Of a DNA stretch of 11,518 nt, positions 1-5,914 are shown piece by piece. The notes under the pieces are model-generated. The model saw nothing but the letters and a program-made list of their open reading frames with translations. It did not search any database and had not been told where the DNA came from. Position 1 is the stretch's first letter; each line of letters starts with the position of its first letter. The stretch comes from Actinomycetales bacterium (lineage in GTDB: Bacteria > Actinomycetota > Actinomycetes > Actinomycetales > Dermatophilaceae): positions 1-11,518 of the forward strand of contig JADJVI010000058.1 of assembly GCA_016710645.1 (NCBI GenBank). Reading direction: 5' to 3'. Both the position numbers and the translations under genes were made by a program.

Positions 1-130
1 TGGCTTCGTAGCGTTTCACGAGGGTTTGTATCCAGTAACGGCTGATCCTGTAGTCCCAAGCGACCTCGCTCTTGGAGCGCCTCTCGACCGTGACTGATGT
101 GATGACAAGCTCCGCAACGCCTGGTGCCAA
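1..130 (-). CDS. IS481-like transposase, N-terminal fragment (cut by left edge)
   Basis: The minus strand is open from about 212 to the window edge. From the TTG at 130 it reads 43 codons that resemble the N-terminus of actinobacterial IS481-type DDE transposases. The recognisable stretch is ELVITSVTVERRSKSEVAWD, followed by YRISRYWIQTLVKRYEA. This is the helix-turn-helix that binds the element's inverted repeats. The catalytic DDE domain would lie beyond position 1. The start is uncertain: there is no ATG or clear Shine-Dalgarno, and the TTG was chosen because it gives the usual spacing to the LVIT motif. This stretch has more A+T than the neighbouring gene. Family assignment rests on remembered family sequences, not a search. 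The fragment could be an intact element's end or a decayed copy. Confidence 0.72.
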   Translation of the reverse strand, partial: MAPGVAELVITSVTVERRSKSEVAWDYRISRYWIQTLVKRYEA

Positions 131-213
131 CCTTGTCTCCGGTTGGATGCCAACTATGTCGAGAACTCCGACACTGCCGGGGGCACCGAATTTCTCTGCG
201 ACGCAGCCATGTC

Positions 214-1140
214 ATGCTCCGACCCATGCAGAACGACTCCGGGCTGCCCCCACACCTCACGACGCGGCCGCTACGGCACACGGATTCCAGAGCCGTCTTC
301 GAGCTGATGGCTGCCCACGAGCTCGACACGGTGGGCGAGGTCGCCATCGAAGAGGCAGACATCATTGCCGACTGGCAACGGCCGAGCTTCGACATCGAGT
401 CCTCCACGATGGGTGTCTTCGACGGCGAGCGGCTGGTCGCTTATGGCGAGCACTCGCGCGCAGACCGTGCCGACGCGGCGGTCCACCCCGCCTACCGCAG
501 ACGCGGCATCGGCACCTGGGTCGCGCACTGGATCGTCGCCAAGGCAGCCGAGCGGGGCGTCCCCGTCGTCGGAATGCCCGTGCCTGCCGGCTCGCCCGGC
601 GAGGTACTGCTGCGCGGGCTCGGCTGGAGGCAGCGCTGGGAGAGTTGGATCCTGCGCTTGCCGGAGGGCGTCGACATCCCCGCGCCGCCGATCTCCCCCG
701 GCTACCTGCTTCGCGCCGCCAGGGCGGACGAATATGCCGCCGTGCACGAGGTCATCGAGGACGCCTTCCTGGAATGGTCGGTGCGAGAACGCGACTCCTT
801 TGCCGACTTCGCCGCCACGACGGTGCGGCGCCCCGGGTTTGAACCCTGGCACCTGCGCGCGGCGCTCGGCCCGGACGAGCGGGTAGTAGGGGCTTCGCTG
901 GTCATGACCACCACCGACGGTGGCGCCTACATCGACAAGCTCGCCGTGCGCCGCGACGAACGCGGCAAGGGCCTGGCTCGGGCCCTTCTCGCGGAGTCCT
1001 TGCGCCAGGTTCGGGCCCACGGCCACCACGCCATCGAGCTCGCGACCGACTCGCGCGCTGGCGCGCTGGGACTCTACGAGCACCTCGGCATGGTCGTCAC
1101 CAGCCGCTGGATCAACCTGGCCGCGACAACGGACTCCTGA
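214..1140 (+). CDS. tandem GNAT-family N-acetyltransferase
   Basis: A 308-residue protein with two GNAT folds in tandem. The first spans about residues 15-148, with acetyl-CoA loop motif RRRGIGT at 95-101 after the strand AAVHPAY. The second spans about 164-303, with motif RGKGLA at 250-255 after IDKLAVRRDE. The C-terminal GLYEHLGM (286-293) is a typical GNAT ending motif. The family transfers an acetyl group from acetyl-CoA to an amine; mycothiol synthase has a similar double-domain layout, but nothing here shows that activity and the substrate is unknown. ATG at 214 is used; ATG at 226 is equally possible and neither has a Shine-Dalgarno. The frame is open upstream to a GTG at 124, but that extension overlaps the transposase remnant and looks non-coding. 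The gene converges on the CNNM operon with a 58-bp gap. Confidence 0.88.
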   Translation: MLRPMQNDSGLPPHLTTRPLRHTDSRAVFELMAAHELDTVGEVAIEEADIIADWQRPSFDIESSTMGVFDGERLVAYGEHSRADRADAAVHPAYRRRGIGTWVAHWIVAKAAERGVPVVGMPVPAGSPGEVLLRGLGWRQRWESWILRLPEGVDIPAPPISPGYLLRAARADEYAAVHEVIEDAFLEWSVRERDSFADFAATTVRRPGFEPWHLRAALGPDERVVGASLVMTTTDGGAYIDKLAVRRDERGKGLARALLAESLRQVRAHGHHAIELATDSRAGALGLYEHLGMVVTSRWINLAATTDS

Positions 1141-1198
1141 GGACCCGCTCGACGCTCCTCGCGTTGCCTATTCGCGACTGGGAGCTGACGGCTCGGGG

Positions 1199-2281
1199 CT
1201 ACTCCCCGGCTGGGTCGTCGTCGTCACCCATCAAGCGGGGGTCACGCTGGGTGGCGTCGCGGACCTCGCCCACCAGTTCTTCCAAGACGTCCTCGAGGAA
1301 GACCACGCCGCGGATCTGCCCGTCGGGGTCCTGCACCCGGGCGACGTGGCTGCCGGAGCGCTGCATGGTCGCGAGGACATCCTCGACCTCGTCGGTGCTG
1401 GCCACGGTCGCCAGCTGCCGCACCCGAGTCAGCGGCACCGGCGCGTCCCAGTCCTGCTCACCGGCATACAGGACGTCCTTGAGGTGGAGGTATCCCGTGA
1501 GGACCCCGTCGGCGTCCCGCACCGGATAACGCGAGAAGCCCTTACGCGCCACGAGTCGCTCGACCCGCGCCGGCGTGGCCTTTGGCCCCAAGGTGACCAG
1601 CCGCTCCACCGGCACCGCGACATCGCCGGCGGTCTTGTCGCTGAACTCCAGCGCGCTGCGCAGCAGCCCGTGGCGACCCTGTTCGATGAGCCCTTCGCGG
1701 CCGCTCTCCTCGACGATGTGAGCGACCTCGTCGACGGTGAACGCCGAGGCGATCTCGTCCTTGGGCTCGATCCGGAAGATCCCCCGAACCAGCGCCTTGG
1801 CGAGGCGTTCCATGACCCGCACCAGGGGCCGCAGGGTCGTCGCGACGAACAACAGCGAGGGCACCAGCCACATCGCGGCCCGATCCGGCCCGGCCAGGGC
1901 AAGGTTCTTGGGGATCATCTCGCCGACGACGACGTGCAGGTAGACCACGACAAGCAGCGCCCCGGCGAGCGCCAGCGCGTCGACCGCCACCGGCCCGAAC
2001 GGCAACATCGAGGTCCACGGCAACAGCAGGTGATGCAGCGCGGACTCGGCGAGTGCGCCCAACCCGACCGAGCACACCGTGATGCCCAGTTGCGCGGTAG
2101 CGAGCATCGACCCCATGTGTTCGAGGGCCTGCAGGCACGTTGCGGCTCGCGTGTTCCCCGCCGCAGCGAGCGGTTCCAGGGCGCTGCGTCGCGCCGCCAT
2201 CGCGGCGAACTCAGCCCCCACGAAGTAAGCATTGCCGAGCAGCAGGGCCAGCGAGATCCAGAGCGAGGCAGCGGTCGTCAC
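1199..2281 (-). CDS. CNNM/CBS-domain membrane protein lacking the CorC C-terminal domain
   Basis: A 360-residue member of the CNNM (DUF21)/CorC family. Residues 1-160 are the membrane domain: hydrophobic segments at about 5-28, 58-85, 97-120 and 134-152, with the conserved GEMIPK at 120-125. A CBS pair follows (about 215-275 and 283-340), ending in LEDVLEELVGEV. Relatives are implicated in Mg2+/Co2+ efflux or homeostasis, and CBS domains commonly sense adenine nucleotides. Unlike its upstream partner it ends right after the CBS pair, in the acidic tail DDDDPAGE. The GTG at 2281 was chosen because it overlaps the upstream TGA as GTGA, has a strong Shine-Dalgarno (GGGGAGG, 2286-2292 on this strand), and begins just before the first membrane segment. 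The frame stays open to 2521, but that part is antisense-frame shadow of the upstream gene. A long/short CNNM pair in this order is also known in mycobacteria (Rv1842c/Rv1841c). Confidence 0.92.
   Translation of the reverse strand: MTTAASLWISLALLLGNAYFVGAEFAAMAARRSALEPLAAAGNTRAATCLQALEHMGSMLATAQLGITVCSVGLGALAESALHHLLLPWTSMLPFGPVAVDALALAGALLVVVYLHVVVGEMIPKNLALAGPDRAAMWLVPSLLFVATTLRPLVRVMERLAKALVRGIFRIEPKDEIASAFTVDEVAHIVEESGREGLIEQGRHGLLRSALEFSDKTAGDVAVPVERLVTLGPKATPARVERLVARKGFSRYPVRDADGVLTGYLHLKDVLYAGEQDWDAPVPLTRVRQLATVASTDEVEDVLATMQRSGSHVARVQDPDGQIRGVVFLEDVLEELVGEVRDATQRDPRLMGDDDDPAGE
1462..1469 (-). repeat. GTATGCCG octamer, single copy in a gene
   Basis: The minus strand reads GTATGCCG within the short CNNM gene, covering Leu271-Tyr-Ala-Gly274 (CTG TAT GCC GGT). 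Confidence 0.7.
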
Positions 2282-3612
2282 GACGCCTCCCCCGTCGCCC
2301 CGAGTTCGTCGACGGCGTCCGGCACCTCTTCGAAGCGCACCCGCGCCACCCGTCGGCCGTCCATGCGGATCACCCTCAGCCGCCAGCCAGGCACACTCAC
2401 GATGTCGTCGACCGTCGGCACGCGTCCCAGCACCGCCATGACGAACCCACCCAGAGTCTCGTATGCCGGGTGTTCGGGCACGTAGGCACCGATCCGGTGA
2501 GTGACCTCGTCGGGTCGCCACATCCCCGGCACCGACCAGGCGCCGTCCGCGAGCTGGTGGGCCGGCATCCGGGTGCGGTCGTCGTGCTCGTCGAGCACTT
2601 CCCCGACGATCTCCTCGATGACGTCCTCCAGGGTCACCAGCCCCGACGTGCCGCCGTATTCGTCGACGACGACGGCGGTCTGCAGCCCGGAGTCGCGCAG
2701 ATGCTCCAACAGCGGCACCAGTCGAATCGTCTCCGGGACGAGCACCGGATCGACCATGAGCGCAGACGCGGGCACGGTCGCGCGGCGTTTGCGGGGCACC
2801 GCGAGCGCCTTCTTGACGTGCACCAACCCATCGACGTCGTCGATGTCCTCCCCCACGACGAGGAAACGGGAGTGTCCGGTGCGCCGGGTCTGCTCGATGA
2901 CCTCGTCGGCCGAGGCCGTCCGCGGGATCGAGACGGTGCGCACGCGCGGGGTCATGACATCGGCAGCGGTGCGCTCGAAGAAGGTGAGCGACCGGGTGGC
3001 CATGAGCGCCGTGTCGGCTTCCATGGTGCCGACCTCAGCCGAGCGGCGGATGAGGCTGGCGAGCTCCTGGGGGGTGCGGGCGCCGGACAACTCCTCCTGC
3101 GGCTCGATGCCGATGCCGCGCAGGAAGCCGTTGGCCGAGCCGTTGAGGGTCGCGATGAGCGGTTTGGCGATGATCGAGAAGATCCGCACCGGACCGGCGA
3201 CCACCTTGCCCACCTCCAACGGCGCCGAGATCCCGAGGAACTGCGGCAGCAACTCGCCGAAGACCATCGAGAACACCGTCACCAGCACAAGCGCCGCGGT
3301 CGTTGCCGTCGGCTCGACCCAGGCCGCGGGCAGCACGGCCGAGAGCGGCCCGGTCAGCAGCGACCCGAGCGACGGCTGGGCGAGATAGCCGACGAGCAGA
3401 GTTGTCAGGGTGATGCCGACCTGAGCCGCCGATAGTTGCGTGGAAAGCGCTCGTAGAGAATGCAATACGCTCCCCGCGCGAGCATCGCCTGCATCCAACG
3501 CGCGCTGCACGGTCGGCCGGTCCAGCGCCACGAGGGAGAACTCAGTCGCAACGAAAACGGCCGTCCCGATCGTCAGCACGACCGCAGCGAGCAGCAGCAG
3601 CCACTCCCCCAT
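2278..3612 (-). CDS. CNNM/CorC-family (HlyC/CorC) transporter with CBS pair
   Basis: A 444-residue full-length CNNM/CorC protein. The DUF21 membrane domain is about residues 1-185, with hydrophobic segments near 4-30, 63-88, 103-127 and 137-152. The CBS pair is about 215-275 and 282-340, the second with the hallmark DEYGGTSGLVTLEDVIEEIV (317-336). The C-terminal CorC_HlyC (transporter-associated) domain is about 350-430. Family members act in Mg2+/Co2+ homeostasis at the cytoplasmic membrane. The usual GEL-x-PK motif reads GELLPQ here (119-124), with Gln replacing Lys. The ATG at 3612 is fixed by the Shine-Dalgarno GGAGG (3620-3624) and by starting directly in the first membrane helix. The frame stays open to 3798 without coding character. 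It is the first gene of a two-gene operon, diverges from the ABC exporter, and overlaps its partner by 4 bp. Confidence 0.94.
   Translation of the reverse strand: MGEWLLLLAAVVLTIGTAVFVATEFSLVALDRPTVQRALDAGDARAGSVLHSLRALSTQLSAAQVGITLTTLLVGYLAQPSLGSLLTGPLSAVLPAAWVEPTATTAALVLVTVFSMVFGELLPQFLGISAPLEVGKVVAGPVRIFSIIAKPLIATLNGSANGFLRGIGIEPQEELSGARTPQELASLIRRSAEVGTMEADTALMATRSLTFFERTAADVMTPRVRTVSIPRTASADEVIEQTRRTGHSRFLVVGEDIDDVDGLVHVKKALAVPRKRRATVPASALMVDPVLVPETIRLVPLLEHLRDSGLQTAVVVDEYGGTSGLVTLEDVIEEIVGEVLDEHDDRTRMPAHQLADGAWSVPGMWRPDEVTHRIGAYVPEHPAYETLGGFVMAVLGRVPTVDDIVSVPGWRLRVIRMDGRRVARVRFEEVPDAVDELGATGEAS
2286..2292 (-). promoter_or_regulatory. Shine-Dalgarno fixing the GTG start at 2281
   Basis: On the minus strand GGGGAGG lies 4 nt before the GTG at 2281, inside the end of the upstream gene. 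It supports the short form of the second CNNM gene over the long in-frame extension. Confidence 0.7.
2461..2468 (+). repeat. GTATGCCG octamer, single copy in a gene
   Basis: It lies antisense within the long CNNM gene, where the coding strand reads CCG GCA TAC (Pro382-Ala-Tyr384). GCA is an infrequent Ala codon in this GC-rich window. Confidence 0.7.
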
Positions 3613-3618
3613 CTGCAG

Positions 3619-3624
3619 TCCTCC
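3619..3624 (-). promoter_or_regulatory. Shine-Dalgarno for the first CNNM gene
   Basis: On the minus strand GGAGGA lies 6 nt before the ATG at 3612. It decides the start over upstream in-frame ATGs up to 3798. Confidence 0.75.
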
Positions 3625-3733
3625 GTCGCTAGTCGGCCTCAGGCTCCCGTCGGGCTCCCGGTGGAAGCCCCGCGCCACGATAACGGGCCCGGGCGACTGG
3701 GGCGTGTCCCTGAGCCGACCCTGAAACCACCCC

Positions 3734-3769
3734 GGTATGCCGCGTACGCCCGCGCGGGCACGGCATACC
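3734..3769. repeat. intergenic inverted repeat built from GTATGCCG (divergent CNNM / ABC gap)
   Basis: GGTATGCCG (3734-3742) and its exact reverse complement CGGCATACC (3761-3769) face each other across 18 nt. Between them is a second palindrome, GCCCGCGCGGGC (3748-3759). The element sits in the 200-bp gap between divergent genes, so it is unlikely to be a terminator for either one. It is one of three intergenic inverted pairs of this octamer in the window. The rest of the gap (3613-3812) holds the CNNM leader; I see no convincing promoter hexamers for either gene. Confidence 0.75.
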
Positions 3770-3812
3770 AGTGGTTGCATGGACGCATGCCTTCCCACAT
3801 CGGTTCTCTCCC

Positions 3813-4847
3813 ATGACCGCCACCGCCCTCGCCCCCTCGGCCTTGCCGAGTGCCGGCGTCGTTCTCGAGGTCTCCGACCTCACCAAGCGTTTCGGCCAAC
3901 TGGCGGCGGTCGACCACCTGTCCTTCACCGTCCAGCCCGCCCGGGTGACCGGCTTCCTCGGCCCCAACGGCGCAGGCAAGACCACCACGATGCGCATGCT
4001 GCTTGGCCTGGTCGCTCCGACTTCCGGCAGCGCCCTCATCGCCGGCCAGCGCTACCGCGACCTGCCCAACCCGATGCGAGTGGTCGGGTCGGCGCTGGAA
4101 GCGACCAACTTCCACCCCGGCCGCAGTGGCCGCGACCACCTGCGCGTCCTCGCCGACGCCTCCGGCATCCCCACCCGACGTGTCGACGAAATGCTCGAAC
4201 TCGTCGGCATCCCAGCCGCCGCGCGCCAGCGGGCCGGAGGCTACTCGATGGGCATGCGCCAGCGGCTCGGCCTGGCCGCAGCCCTGCTCGGCGATCCGGC
4301 GGTCCTCATGCTGGACGAACCCGCCAACGGCCTGGACCCCGAAGGGATCCGCTGGCTGCGGTCCTTCCTGCGCCACCTGGCGGCCCAGGGCAAGACGGTC
4401 CTCATCTCCAGCCACATGCTGGCCGAGGCCGACCTCATCGTCGACGACGTCGTCATCATCGCCAACGGCCGCAGTGTGGCCCAAGGCTCGATGGCCGACC
4501 TGCGCGGCGAGCCCACCGTCTTCGTCAAGTCCTCCGACAACGCTGCGCTGGCCAGTGCGTTGACAGCTCGGGGGGTGCTCACCTCGCCCTCCGAGGGCGG
4601 CGGTCTTGTCGCTCGCACCGGCGACCCGGCGAGGGTCGGTGACATCGCGCTCGCCGCCGGCCTGCCGATCCACGAGCTGCACCCGCTGGCCTCCGACCTG
4701 GAGGACCTGTTCTTCCGGCTGACCGACACCCCGGAGAACCGCAACCGCAACCTGCGCACCGACGGTCAACCCTTCATTCCCCCCGCTGGGCAGAGCGCCC
4801 TGCCGGTCGCGCCCGTCGAGACCCCGGAAGCCGGTGAGACCCGATGA
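3813..4847 (+). CDS. ABC-2-type transporter ATP-binding protein
   Basis: A 344-residue nucleotide-binding subunit of a two-component ABC exporter. Visible motifs are Walker A GPNGAGKTT (50-58), the signature YSMGMRQRLGL (144-154, a variant of LSGGQ typical of ABC-2 exporters), Walker B VLMLDEP (164-170, with D168 and catalytic E169), and the switch histidine in SSHM (H201). After the ATPase core (about 15-235) come a regulatory region and a Pro/Asn-rich tail of about 45 residues. It powers export through the permease encoded next, whose start overlaps its stop (ATGA). ATG 3813 was chosen because the protein then begins shortly before the ABC domain (VLEVSDLTKRFG). There is no Shine-Dalgarno, so a leaderless transcript or the upstream GTG at 3771 cannot be excluded. 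The substrate is unknown. Confidence 0.94.
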   Translation: MTATALAPSALPSAGVVLEVSDLTKRFGQLAAVDHLSFTVQPARVTGFLGPNGAGKTTTMRMLLGLVAPTSGSALIAGQRYRDLPNPMRVVGSALEATNFHPGRSGRDHLRVLADASGIPTRRVDEMLELVGIPAAARQRAGGYSMGMRQRLGLAAALLGDPAVLMLDEPANGLDPEGIRWLRSFLRHLAAQGKTVLISSHMLAEADLIVDDVVIIANGRSVAQGSMADLRGEPTVFVKSSDNAALASALTARGVLTSPSEGGGLVARTGDPARVGDIALAAGLPIHELHPLASDLEDLFFRLTDTPENRNRNLRTDGQPFIPPAGQSALPVAPVETPEAGETR

Positions 4848-5635
4848 CCGCCGCCATCAAGTCCGAATTCCGCAAGTTCTTCACTACCCGCCTGTGGTGG
4901 GGCATGGCGATCGGCGTCTTCCTCGCCGGAGCCGCCTTCGCAGCCTTGTTTGCATCGCTGGACCCCACCCCCGAGATGACCGGTGGCGTGACGGTGCCCA
5001 ACCTCAGCGACCCCAGCCGGGTCGCCTCCGTCTACACCGGTGGTCTCAGCGTCTCGTATCTGCTCACTCTCGCCATCGGCGTCATGACGATCGGCAGTGA
5101 ATATCGGCACAAGACGATCACCAGCACCTTCCTGGCCACGCCGATTCGGTCCAAGGTCATGGGGGCCAAGGTCGTCTCGCTGGCTGGTATCGGCGCGTTC
5201 TATGGCTTGGTGAGCCTGGTGGGAGCCGTCAGCGTCGGTGCCACGATCATCGCCATTCGGGGCTTCTCGCCCTTCCCCGACTCGTCGATCTGGCGCACCC
5301 TCGCCCTCAGCCTGCTCGTCCTGGCCGTGTGGGCCCTCATCGGTCTCGGCGCCGGCATCCTCATCCCCAACCAGGTGGCTGCGCTGCTCATCTCGATCGG
5401 CCTGGCCTGGATCGTCGAACCCCTCGTCGGGTTCCTCATCGGCGCGCAAAGCTGGGGCAAGGGCGCGGCCCCCTACTTCCCGTCCAATGCCACCGCTGCG
5501 GCACTCGGAGGGAACTCGGCCGCCGGGTCGTTCACCCCCCTCAGTTGGTGGGCGGCTGCCCTCGTTCTGGTCGGGTACGCCGCGATCATGACCCTGGTGG
5601 GGTCGTTCCTCACCGTGCGACGCGACGTGAGCTGA
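4844..5635 (+). CDS. ABC-2-type transporter permease
   Basis: A 263-residue integral membrane protein with about six hydrophobic segments (near 18-40, 70-88, 112-138, 145-172, 178-198 and 232-256). The conserved cytoplasmic stretch SEYRHKTITSTFLATPIR lies between the second and third; this E-[FY]-R-x-x-T-I-x-x-T pattern is typical of ABC-2 permeases that couple to the ATPase. It forms the membrane channel of the exporter and is translationally coupled to the ATPase by the 4-bp ATGA overlap. GGTGAG (4833-4838) provides a Shine-Dalgarno. The length is normal for the family. Export of drugs, peptides or lipids is possible but nothing identifies the cargo. Confidence 0.92.
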   Translation: MTAAIKSEFRKFFTTRLWWGMAIGVFLAGAAFAALFASLDPTPEMTGGVTVPNLSDPSRVASVYTGGLSVSYLLTLAIGVMTIGSEYRHKTITSTFLATPIRSKVMGAKVVSLAGIGAFYGLVSLVGAVSVGATIIAIRGFSPFPDSSIWRTLALSLLVLAVWALIGLGAGILIPNQVAALLISIGLAWIVEPLVGFLIGAQSWGKGAAPYFPSNATAAALGGNSAAGSFTPLSWWAAALVLVGYAAIMTLVGSFLTVRRDVS

Positions 5636-5636
5636 C

Positions 5637-5692
5637 CGGCATACGGGCAAGACTGCCGAGGTATGCCGTGCGCAGCACCTAGACGGCATACC
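5637..5692. repeat. triple GTATGCCG-type repeat downstream of the ABC operon
   Basis: Three copies follow the permease stop almost immediately: CGGCATAC (5637-5644), GTATGCCG (5661-5668) and CGGCATAC (5684-5691), separated by 16 and 15 nt. The last two extend to a 9-bp inverted repeat, GGTATGCCG (5660-5668) with CGGCATACC (5684-5692). The middle copy can pair with either neighbour, so two mutually exclusive stem-loops are possible. They may help to terminate the ABC transcript. Confidence 0.75.
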
Positions 5693-5712
5693 GACACAGT
5701 CCGACTCAGTCC

Positions 5713-5758
5713 GACACCACAACGCACCCGGCCCCGCGGCCGGGTGCGTTGTGGTGTC
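5713..5758. terminator. 21-bp perfect hairpin between ABC permease and kgd
   Basis: The arms 5713-5733 and 5738-5758 are exact reverse complements over 21 bp, with a 4-nt loop (CCGC, 5734-5737). The stem core is GCACCCGGCC/GGCCGGGTGC. There is no T-run on either side, which is common for actinobacterial terminators. It most likely stops transcription from the ABC operon and insulates kgd. A perfect stem could act in both directions. Confidence 0.82.
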
Positions 5759-5776
5759 ACACACGCGCCGACCGAG

Positions 5777-5805
5777 TTCGCCCGGAAGGGGCCACGGGCT
5801 AGGCT
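5777..5805 (+). promoter_or_regulatory. candidate kgd promoter
   Basis: TAGGCT (5800-5805) fits the actinobacterial TANNNT -10 pattern. Seventeen nt upstream is a weak -35, TTCGCC (5777-5782). Transcription would start near 5812, downstream of the insulating hairpin, giving a leader of about 100 nt before the GTG at 5915. The call rests on pattern only. Confidence 0.4.
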
Positions 5806-5814
5806 GGGACGAGC

Positions 5815-5836
5815 CGACAGACCGTGTGGTCTGTCG
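5815..5836. promoter_or_regulatory. operator-like inverted repeat in the kgd leader
   Basis: CGACAGACC (5815-5823) and GGTCTGTCG (5828-5836) form a perfect 9-bp inverted repeat around GTGT. It lies at or just after the predicted transcription start, where a dimeric repressor would block RNA polymerase. It could instead fold as a short RNA hairpin in the leader. I do not recognise the binding protein. Confidence 0.5.
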
Positions 5837-5914
5837 CGCGCTGCCCGGAAGCGGGAGCAGCGAAGACCAGTGTTGTCCACGTCAACGTCGACGAACGAAA
5901 GAGGCGAGGCACGA

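Noticed and set aside
72..842. Plus-strand open frame of 256 codons over the GNAT gene
   Set aside because: It is an alternate frame of the GNAT gene with an Arg-rich translation. The GNAT motifs are in the frame starting at 214.
1141..1198. Terminator between the convergent GNAT and CNNM genes
   Set aside because: Only short imperfect stems are visible, well below the quality of the two perfect hairpins elsewhere.
920..2485. Long plus-strand open frame of 521 codons
   Set aside because: It covers the end of the GNAT gene and runs antisense to the CNNM genes. The translation is Arg/His/Gly-rich with no domain, as expected from a GC-rich antisense frame.
2282..2521. N-terminal extension of the short CNNM gene
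   Set aside because: It overlaps the CorC domain of the upstream gene in another frame and is Arg/Gly-rich. The GTGA overlap and Shine-Dalgarno support 2281.
5663..5914. N-terminal extension of kgd to an upstream ATG
   Set aside because: It would translate through the 21-bp hairpin, the promoter and the inverted repeat. The GTG at 5915 has a Shine-Dalgarno and fits the family N-terminus.
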